Shown here in pieces: positions 55,557 to 64,000 of a DNA stretch of 64,000 bases (position 1 is its first letter; each line of letters begins with the position of its first letter). Both the position numbers and the translations under genes were made by a program. The DNA comes from Agapetus fuscipes. Taxonomy: Eukaryota; Arthropoda; Insecta; Trichoptera; Glossosomatidae. The notes below the pieces were generated by a model that saw only the letters and a program-made list of their open reading frames with translations, was not told the origin of the DNA and made no database searches. The stretch lies in assembly GCA_951799405.1 (NCBI GenBank), contig OX637333.1, positions 13,267,960 to 13,331,959 of the forward strand, in the 5' to 3' direction.

Positions 55557-56788
55557 AGCGGCTCTAGCTAAAACTCGCGGGAGGGGATGACCTTGAAAGA
55601 AAATCTTATGCTCACCTGTGTCCTGGCCATACACTGCACCAGTCACCTGTTCCCACCTGCTCACCACCATACAGTAGGCGGGCAGACTAAGGGAAACATC
55701 ACAAGGCTGATGATGCACAGGCCTATTATTTTATTGTTTTCACATTTTTATTTAAGTAAGGGCCGATTTTTCAATGGTCAGATAAACAGTCAGTTAAGGT
55801 TTATTCCACAGTTAACAAGATTTTGAATTTTTCAATTGACAGTTAGGCTGTATCGGCCCGTTAAGTTCCCTATCTGACGAATAAACTTAACTGCCCCTTC
55901 ACTCCGCCGTTAGCGCGCTAACTGTCGAATAAATTGGCATTTCTGTCACAGCGCGCGTCTAATATTTGTAGGTTGTCTTCGTTTTCGTAGTCCTTCATTG
56001 TAAAAATATGGATTTTTTTTTTATTTCATTGACGATGAACTAATATAAGAAGATTATACAGTGGTATTTTTTTTAATTCATTCAGAGTTGTAAGAGAAAG
56101 ATCTATAATATGTCTGTAGATTATGATTTAGTTTTTTATGTCCATGTATATATTGCTATTTATTGATTTAAAAAAAATGTAATTTGTCATGTATGTTCCT
56201 TGACTTATAGGTAGGGACTGGAAAAAAGGGGTGTTATTTTTTGGGAAATTCGCGTTATTTTTTTGGGAAATTCGCGTTATTATTGATCAAAAACAGAGAA
56301 ATTCGCGTTATTTTTCATGATAAACATGGATATTCGGTGTAAGTTTTAGGGTTGATTTGATCAAAATTTAGGCTTAAAAAATTGCAAAACAAAAGATAAT
56401 TACTAATATTTATAATTTATTATAAAAACAACAATATGTACATTAAAAAACAATGAATAAACAACATCTGAATCCATACGAGTACCTTACCTACTTACAA
56501 AAATCTATTGATTGAAAAAAGTATTAATATTTCAATGACACTGCGAATACCCTGCATTATCCTTTTAAAATATTTAATTTTTGTGCATGGATGAGGGTTA
56601 TCTAATTTTTCAAGGGATATTGGCTTTTATGAAAGCCTCAAGTTGTGCTCTTGTCTAATCCAGCAACAATTTCACTCCTTGAAGTATTTTCCTTTATTGA
56701 TGTCACGATTCAAGTCTGCTCGGATGATCCAGGACAGTAAAAACTTTTTTTTTTTTTTTTTAATAAAATAGATTCTTCTTCTTCTGTT

Positions 56789-57400
56789 TCAATCCTGGGA
56801 TTGGTTTGCAGCAATATCTTGTACTCTTGTTCTCCATTCCTCCCTGTCTTGTGCGGCTCTTTTAAGCTCTGCATATGTTGAGCAGCGCACGTCCACCAGC
56901 AGGTCCTCCAGGTACTCTTGGCGTGGGCGTCCCCTAGAGTTGGTTCCCTCGGTCATCCCCTCCATTATGGCATGCAAGAGACCTTCTTGCCGTATTACAT
57001 GGCCGATCCATCTTGCACGCCTTTCGGACAAAGTCCTGAGCAGGTGCCTTCCTCCTTGGATTCTTTGGAGAACCTCCTCATTTGTGGTGTGGTCTCTCCA
57101 GGAAATTCCTAGAAGCCTTCTATACGACCACATCTCGAAAGCCTCTAGTCTTCGTTTATCCCTTTTGGATAGGCACCATGTCTCGCAGCCGTACATCAAA
57201 ATACTCCATACATATGTTTTGATGAGTAGTCTCAGTTTCAGGTCTATGTTGTTTGATTCTATTATTTTTGCTTTTTTATTAAATGCAAGTCTAGCCTGGT
57301 GTATACGGCTGTCGATGTCGCTCTTTGACCGTCCGTCCCACGTTATTTTACTGCCAAGGTAGACAAACTCCCTTGTGTTCCCCAATGGCACTCCTGACAT
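56789..57400 (-). pseudogene. LINE reverse transcriptase C-terminal half, nested in hAT
   Basis: 203 codons: FVYLGSKITWDGRSKSDIDS, LLIKTYVWSILMYGCETWCL, EAFEMWSYRRLLGISWRDHT, LSERRARWIGHVIRQEGLLH, RGRPRQEYLEDLLVD. This is the region after the RT thumb of insect LINEs, a family distinct from the one at 11912. Open throughout; RT core and endonuclease absent. Confidence 0.85.
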
Positions 57401-57554
57401 AACTACTAAAAATAGATTAGTGAATAGGAATGTCTGCCTGGCCAGAAACAGGTATTAATATCATGAATTAATAATTCATAATTGTTTATTTTAATGAATT
57501 ATTACTTTTATAATTACCCAATAGCATCTGTTGAATCAGGGCCAAATTTATGGT

Positions 57555-57650
57555 CAAATGACCCAGGCGGGGATCGACCCCCGCGTCTAGCTTTCTAGCG
57601 TGTTTCAACATTGAAAGATCAGCCCACTTGGTCCTCTCGGCTATAGCACC
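57555..57650 (-). mobile_element. tRNA-like segment inside the hAT element
   Basis: Minus strand: GGGGGTCGATCCCCGCCTGG (box B-like) with GCCGAGAGGACCAAGTGGGC (box A-like) 60 bp before. Probably a SINE head; the arms do not form a convincing tRNA. Confidence 0.4.
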
Positions 57651-58248
57651 GAACAATTTTCCTGTGCTTTGCACCTTGCAAAGGGTTTTCGCAGGATTTT
57701 TTTCTTTCCCACAAAATCGTTGCGTTGCAAAAGCGACAAATGACAACTTTTTCGCGCAATTTCTGCCAAAAGTACGAAAATTCGCGGTATTTGCGTAAAA
57801 CCTGAAATTTCGCGTTATTCGCGTAAAAACATCAAAATTCGCGAATAAATTCGTTTTATCGCGATCGCGAAATTTTCCAGTCCCTACTTATAGGTTGTTA
57901 TGCGGCTGACCACCCATACTGTAAAAAAAAATTGGTTCACTTTGCCAATGTCACCCCTGTTTCAGGGAAGGACGGCAAGAGTTGCAAGGCTTATGTTCAT
58001 TTGAGATTGGGTTTTTATATTGTAGGTCCACATGCGGCATGTGTTAGCGCGAAATTATACATATCTGCTTGTGGGAATGCATTTAATATAAATCTTAAAT
58101 GATATATATCTTTGCAGCTTAGATTAGATTAGATTAGGTATGGGACGATGAGGAATTGCAATGAAGATTTTGTCTGGCCTGAAGAGGGCCCGCCACTAGT
58201 TTTATATATCTGTTGCCATTGATTTTTTCGTTTCTTTTTTAATGCTTT

Positions 58249-58544
58249 GGGGCCGTCCATAAATTACGTCATCGATTTTGGCCGATTTTTGACCCCCCCC
58301 CCCCCCCTACAATCATCATATAGTCATTATCTAATGACCCCCCCTCCCCCTCTTGCTGTAATAATGGATGAGCTTAATAATTAATAAAGTTATATTACTT
58401 GCATACTAAGTATTTTGTATATTTTGTAGAAATTGGTATTTACAAGAACGACGTCACTTCTGGTACTCGTACATCATTTACCATCATCCGCAGACCAGAC
58501 CCCCCCCCCCTTTTTTGCGAATGACGTAATATATGGACAGCCCC
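58249..58544 (+). mobile_element. MITE, family E copy 3
   Basis: GGGGCCGTCCATAAATTACG to ACGTAATATATGGACAGCCC C, TTT on both sides (58246-58248, 58545-58547). Confidence 0.88.
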
Positions 58545-59000
58545 TTTCATATTTGAGATTTAACGCCTGAAGCAGCATTAAATAATGAAGCAATTTTGTT
58601 AAAAGCTGCTTCCTTTTCTTTATTTGTGACAGCATCCGTCTTTATTTTCAATTATTGTGCGATAATTCACCACTAATTCGGTTAACAACCTCACTTCGCT
58701 CTTACTAAAATTGGTAGATTAGTATCTTTGACATATTTAAATTAGCTATTAAAGTTAAAAAATAAGAAAATAGTAACACGGAGCCAAGCCGACAATTTAA
58801 GGTTATGTTTTTATTTGGTCAGCCGCCGTCATAGTTTCAAAGTCTTCTATCTCTTTCTAAAGTAACAAAACGTTCATAAGCGTGTCTCGCTCTCGCAGAT
58901 GGTGTGAAGCTTGTCTGAGCTTGTCACACAAAATCGGTCAGATAACTATCTAACCGTTATCTGGCGTTTAAAAAATTGAAAACTTTTATTCGTCCATTAA

Positions 59001-59892
59001 TGATAGAAAGTCCAGCGTCCTACTCGCGGGACTTTACGTCCTACCGGTAGGACGCGCGTTTTCTGTTTATTTGAGGACTTTTAGGCATGTTAGGGGTACG
59101 GATTTTTTTTTGATACGTAGTGCATTTAATTCGCTCCTAGCGAAATTTTAAATCATGCCGTTACGATCAGTTGGGCCCAAATGGCAGCCAGTATAAGACA
59201 TGAGGTGCGCTTTCGCGCCAAAGCGACATTCTTCTATGAACAAAATGGCGAAAACGCGTGGGGTCGTGAACATTTTGGGGACGACTACGATAGTAGATAG
59301 TTTTGTTACAAAATGCATTTTTGTATTTGTAACAAAAATACATATCATTGTTCGGGCACAGTAAGTAAAGTAAACAACAAATTTGTATGGGTGTTTTGGG
59401 ACATAGATCGAAAAGTTTCAACCGTTCCTAAAGAAATTTTGATTGGAGATTTCGACAACGTAGTTTATTACTAAATCTTGTTGGTTTAGGAATAAATAAA
59501 TAGCAAAATAAATATAAGCAGTTCTTTATTATTCACCTTATTTTATTAACCCATTTTTTCTGAAATATTCAAAACACCCATACACATATCTCACACTCAC
59601 TTTTAAGTACTCCAATACAATTCTCAACCTCCAATTACATGTTACTTTACTTTCTTTAGAATTATACCATAACTAATTGTTAGAATTATAAGCAAAACTA
59701 GAATGTCATCAAAAGGTTGTCTACTTCTACCCGCATTCGTTACGCACGGCAAGTCGGGCCTGCCGGCAGGACCTGTGAGGAAAGTCCATACAAATTTAAC
59801 GATAAAATGAGTACTACTGGCAGGACCCGATACCGCCAGCACGTCCTTCCGGAAGCACCTTCCGGCAGGACAGACCACTGGACGTTCTATCA
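59001..59892. mobile_element. TTAA-flanked DNA element (892 bp)
   Basis: TGATAGAAAGTCCAG at the left, CTGGACGTTCTATCA at the right, TTAA on both sides (58997-59000, 59893-59896). TTAA duplication points to piggyBac-type mobilisation, though the usual CCC start is absent. Subterminal TCCTRCCGG motifs repeat. No transposase frame. Confidence 0.75.
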
Positions 59893-60276
59893 TTAAAACC
59901 TCAGATAAATTTAATGGACAGTTAGCTATTTGATTGTTTATCTGACCATTGAAAAATCGGCCCTAAGAATCACAATGAATCACAGTATTTAATAATAATA
60001 AAAATTTTATTCACAATCGCATAAAAAAAAATCCTTTACGAACTAAAAATAAATTGCACAGAATCTGTACTCGACTTTCTTGCAAAAATTAACCCACTGT
60101 ATGACGTATGTAAAGCTAGAATCATCTACCAGCTAATGCCGTTTCAATAAAAATATAATATATCAATAATAAATCAATTTTATTCCACCGCGGTGTGTAC
60201 CTGCATATAAATACTTAAATGAATATAAATATTTTGTTGATTTATTTGAAAAAGTACCAATTACACAAGAAAGATC

Positions 60277-61216
60277 CTCGACTCATAGGTTGGTATGAAG
60301 CTGACCTCTGTACTGTACTGTACTGGACTGTATCCTGCCACCGTTTCATTAGGGGTGGCCGGTACCTCCGCAGATGCGCCTCCACTTTTTGCTGTCATCA
60401 CCTTTTTCATACATACTCTTCTCTTATTCTCACTCTGCAGAATCCATCCTTTTGCAATCTCACCTATTTGGTCAAACCATTCTTTCCTCAGCCTTCCCCT
60501 TCCGCGCTTTCCTCTGACATTTCCTTTGTACACTTTCTTCGTTAGTTGTTCATCATCCTTTCTTTCAAGATGTCTGAACCATCTCATCGTACTTTTTTGT
60601 ACTTTCATTCTCATATTCTCTTTTATACCACACTCGTTCATCACTCAAGCATTACGTACTCTATCACTCAGTGTCTTTCCAGCCATTGCTCTCAGGTAAG
60701 CCATTTCAACCGTACTTACATACTTTACTCAGCTCACATTCATTAAGCCTCACTTCCACCAACCAATATGCCATTGTGGACCGCCAATCTCATATTCTTC
60801 GTAAGTTTCCTATTTCTTGCAATTCTTCCAATCGTTTTCATTACATTTCTTCCTCTACTAGCGCGCTTTTCCAATTATTTCGTCATTTTCGCATTCGACT
60901 CAAACTCGCTTCCCAGATAATCAAATTCTTTCACGACCTCCACTCTTTTTTCATTCAGTCTTATCTCAATTTTCTCGCATTTCTCAGTCCTCCCAAAGTG
61001 TAAAAAATAATTCACTTTGTCAATGTCACCCCTGTTTCAAGGAAGGTCGGCAAGAGTTGCAGGTTTTATGTTCATTTGGATTTGGTTTTAATTTGTAAGT
61101 ACAAATTCAGCATTCGTAAGCGCGAACTTACACGTACCTGTTTGTGGGCATGCATTTCATATTAGTTTTAAATGTTTATATTTCATTGCAACTTATATTC
61201 TAGATTATTATAGATG
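60277..61216 (+). mobile_element. Unit C split by a LINE fragment
   Basis: TCCTCGACTCATAGGTTGGT and GAAGCTGACC (to 60308) and AAAAAATAATTCACTTTGTC (from about 61000) are the parts of one unit C with tail to 61216. Confidence 0.8.
60309..60997 (-). pseudogene. LINE polymerase C-terminal fragment, broken
   Basis: Minus strand: EKRVEVVKEFDYLGSEFES, MRLAVHNGILV, then after stops MMNECGIKENMRMKVQKSTM, RWFRHLERKDDEQLTKKVYK, GKRGRGRLRKEWFDQIGEIA. Related to the 11912 family but diverged; several stops. Confidence 0.8.
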
Positions 61217-63283
61217 GTCATTGAACCCTTCTGTATGCAAACTAGTACTTTGTATGGTGGGTAAACTTTTTAGTTATATTTTGAAAAAGTAACGACTGAT
61301 TATTATTGGTATTTATAAAATTTTAAGAATCGCAGCCTTTTATCTATTTTTAACCCTTTGACTACCCAGAAAATTGCTATTACATTTTGTATGGAAAATT
61401 TTCACTTTGTATGGCGGCTATACTTTTGATTCACTTTTTGGAAAAAATAATGATGGCAATATATAGGTTATTATTATTATTTTACAATTGTGCTACATTA
61501 CTTTTTTATTAACCCTCTAACTGCCGAGAATTTTTCCATTATTTTTTTCTTTTATATGGCAACTCCCTAAACCGAGATTATGATGAAGAAATGATTATAA
61601 TTATTAGATAGCACTGTTATATAAATGGATTCACAAAAAAAATAAGAAAAATCGTCGGAGCCGTTTTTGAGAAAATCGCACTTTAAATTTTCAGCTCTTC
61701 GGAAGCCATCTTGAATTTTCAAAAAAGTAAATAAAAAATGGTTACGAATTAAAGTGATAAGCTTGTTCTTTCTATCAAATCTAAAACAAATTTAAATATC
61801 TTGCATTTTAATAGGTTTTTGTAATATTTTCGATTTAAAATTTCAGGTCGTGTAAACGGTGCTTTATATTTATTTTTTCAAAATTTTTTTTTTGTAAATT
61901 TGTAGAAATTTATGCTGTCCATAATATTGTAGATCATTATTCTTTTGTTGACCCCTTAACTTTCGAGAAAATCACAATCGTTTGTTTTTTTCATATCGCA
62001 GCCCATAGACATAGATTAGTAAGAGTGTTGCCATAACTAATTTATTAAGTTTAAAATTAATTAGTGGCAACTCTGAAAATTTAAGAAAAATTCTTGGAGC
62101 CGTTTTTGAGAAAAGTGCAATTTTATGTTTTTTTTGTATGGCAGCCATCTTGAATTTTCAAGTTGGTGTAATGCCATGTTATTCATACTTAATATATGTC
62201 CAAAAAAGTTGATGTAGCCAAAATTTGGTATCTCTAGGTCTTATACTTTGGAAAGTGACACACACACATACATACATACATACATACATACATACATACA
62301 TACATACATACATACATACAGACGGACGTTTTTGAAAGATAGTGTTTTTTGGCATGTCCTGCACCAGGACAACTCATTTCCGTGAAAACCTCGAAATTTT
62401 TTTTTCACACCAAATCATAACTTTCTTTATAGCCTTCGGCTATAGCAAGAAAGTAAAAATTGAGGCATGAAAACTTTAATTTTACGTTATTTTCGTTGCT
62501 GTTTAATAACTTGTTTCGTTATTTTTAAACTTTTCTACAAAAACTTAAATGTTTTTAGATAAATTTACAACTTTGTAAAGAATTCTTGAGATTTCCGACC
62601 TATCACGTTGAAAACGCCACGAAACTGGCGGTAAATAAATCTAAAAAATAACAACCTATAGTTAACCAAAGAGAAACAATGACAAACACTGTTACGAATT
62701 TACGGTGTGAGTCCCCGACACAAATCTTAAACAATATTATGATGTGTACCTCGGTGTACCTACACAGTTTGCTCCTACGTCACAGTGGGATATTCAGAAG
62801 TCACCCCATGGGCAATATGTTCAGCGTTTGAAATACGCATGCGCGATAACGTTGTATGTTGTATTGTACAAGCAGTCGCCACTAACACATACAAAGAAAT
62901 CTCGGAGATCCGAATGAATATCCTCATGTACGAATCGTTCAACTTCGGCCCGGCCGACGGCTGAGTACCGGCCACGTGACGGCTGAAGGAATCCGCTCTC
63001 ATTAATACATCGAGATTTATGTATGTACCTACTGTATAACTCGATGTATTGATGAGAGGGGACAAGATTTGAACCTTCAAATTGTGAAAAGCATTTCTCG
63101 TATTAGCCAAAATATTTCCCAACAGTTTTAGCGCGCTATGTATATATTACTCTAAAATTAAATAATTTGTAACAGCTTTAAGTTCATTTTAATTATATTT
63201 CGCCTCTAGTAAATAATTGTTTTTTCTATTTCATCCATAGGGATGTTCCCCACTTTCCCCCAATGAAGAGCCGCCACTGATGT
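61217..63283. other. Repeat-like AT-rich region without gene
   Basis: Three diverged repeats begin with a TTAACCCTYTAACTRCC-like motif (61349, 61509, about 61953) and share AGCCGTTTTTGAGAAAA and GCCATCTTGAATTTTCAA. (CATA)n at 62265-62320. An inverted pair CTCTCATTAATACATCGAG / CTCGATGTATTGATGAGAG lies at 62997-63058. No coding sequence. Confidence 0.6.
62265..62320 (+). repeat. (CATA)n microsatellite
   Basis: Thirteen or so uninterrupted tetramers; the source of a chance MYVC repeat frame on the minus strand. Confidence 0.97.
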
Positions 63284-63640
63284 AAGGACAGGAAGAAGTG
63301 GCGGCTAATCTGCAATGTTGATTTGTTATGTTGGTTTATTAATTTGTTACATTTTTTGGAAAGAAAATTATTGACATTTTTGTATAGATTTCTTTTAAAG
63401 GCTTTGTTCTTTTTTTATACTTAAACGTATTTTATTATTTGTATTCCTTGACTTATAGGTTGATATGAGGCTGACCACCCATACTGTAAAAAATGGTTCA
63501 CCTTGCAAATGTCACCCCTGTGTTAGGGAAGGTCGGCAAAAGTTGTAGCGCTTATGTTCATTTGAGATTTGGATTTTATTTGTAAGTACACATTCAGCAT
63601 TTGTAAGCGCGAACTACACGTGTATGTTTGTGGGCATTAG
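63284..63640 (+). mobile_element. LINE 3' end plus unit C, truncated tail
   Basis: AGGACAGGAAGAAGTGGCGG (end of the LINE frame), 3' UTR, unit C from 63443, ending abruptly after GTTTGTGGGCAT. 63641-64000 is AT-rich with nothing recognised. Confidence 0.85.
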
Positions 63641-64000
63641 AATGGTTACAACGATTTTTTTATTTTATTTTTCCAATTGCCGCCCCGTAAAATGTGCCAA
63701 TTGACTAGAAAAAATATTCAAGGAGTTTTTAGGATCATAAAGGAACGGGAAAGCGAGGCTCATCGACGTTATATTTGAGAAGATAGCCCATTTTTAATTA
63801 AAAAATCATTGATTTTTCAAATAAAATAAAAACCATTTATTTTATAAACCTTCACTGTATTTTATAAAATGGGAAATGTTGACGTTTTATTCCTGCAATT
63901 ATTTTCATAAGTAGAACTTTTAGTTTTGAAGATACTCGTTATTTTATGTAGACTTGACACATTCCTAATCGGCCTGCTTAGAAAAATGAAACACCAACAG

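Larger units (their letters stand above)
56212..57886. mobile_element. Nonautonomous hAT element
   Basis: TAGGGACTGGAAAA at the left and TTTTCCAGTCCCTA at the right, with an exact 8-bp duplication CTTATAGG (56204-56211, 57887-57894). Subterminal AAATTCGCGTTATT-like repeats at both ends. An 8-bp duplication and TAGGG ends define hAT. The inside carries a LINE fragment and no hAT transposase. Confidence 0.92.
56196..58137 (+). mobile_element. Unit C split by an hAT element
   Basis: CCTTGACTTATAGG (to 56211) and CTTATAGGTTGTTATGCGGC (from 57887) are the two parts of one unit C, ending in (AGATT)n at 58137. Confidence 0.88.
55760..59963. mobile_element. Outer DNA element, PIF/Harbinger-like, with nested insertions
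   Basis: GGGCCGATTTTTCAATGGTC with AGATAAAC at 55760-55787 is mirrored perfectly at 59936-59963; TAA on both sides (55757-55759, 59964-59966). A 28-bp inverted end with TAA target fits PIF/Harbinger. Without the inserts at 56196-58137, 58249-58544 and 59001-59896 the core is about 1.1 kb. No transposase frame. Confidence 0.75.

Noticed and set aside
62179..62364. Cys/Tyr repeat protein on the minus strand
   Set aside because: Translation of the (CATA)n microsatellite.

Overview
This is a stretch of a large, AT-rich, intron-rich animal genome, almost certainly an insect; the order cannot be fixed from sequence alone. The exons are GC-rich with consensus GT/AG junctions and sit in introns packed with tRNA-derived SINEs, LINE tails, MITEs, hAT, piggyBac and PIF/Harbinger-like DNA elements and Ty3-type LTR elements. 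A lepidopteran or a related order would fit the transposon types, but this is inference.

Two host genes lie head to head. On the minus strand (about 30.1 down to 7.1 kb) is an ortholog of CCDC186 (CCCP-1/golgin104 family), a coiled-coil golgin-like protein that in other animals works with RAB2 in dense-core vesicle maturation. Eleven coding exons chain in phase through the conserved C-terminal block; only the last short exon is missing. On the plus strand (36.5 to 53.4 kb) is a STARD7-like gene, a START-domain phosphatidylcholine transfer protein with an Arg-rich, mitochondria-type N-terminus. Seven exons chain in phase; the first exon and perhaps the last are not seen.

Inside STARD7's 8-kb intron, on the opposite strand, is a piggyBac transposase gene (47.4-50.1 kb) with all three catalytic Asp. 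Two small upstream exons join it in frame, so it may be a spliced, host-captured gene. Two related foldback palindromes lie beside it. Inside the CCDC186 intron of 14.5-23.0 kb is an intact, very young LTR retrotransposon (15,283-21,658; identical-length, apparently identical LTRs, GTGT target duplication, CHCC-type Gag, Trp-tRNA-like primer site). It sits in a 37-bp minisatellite that also received a chimeric 5S rRNA/tRNA-like SINE.

Region by region: 0-7 kb holds an inverted repeat around an assembly gap, a broken repeat-rich reading frame, a Copia fragment and a tandem array of a SINE-like unit; 7-30 kb is CCDC186; 30-36.5 kb is the satellite- and MITE-rich space between the two genes; 36.5-53.4 kb is STARD7 with its nested piggyBac gene; 53.4-64 kb has no host gene that I can recognise and is a stack of nested transposons (a PIF/Harbinger-like element containing a SINE-like unit, which contains an hAT element, which contains a LINE fragment).

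The most abundant repeat (called unit C here, about 250 bp, at least 16 copies) has a constant 5' edge and a short tandem-repeat tail, and also forms the 3' end of a LINE family present in the same window.
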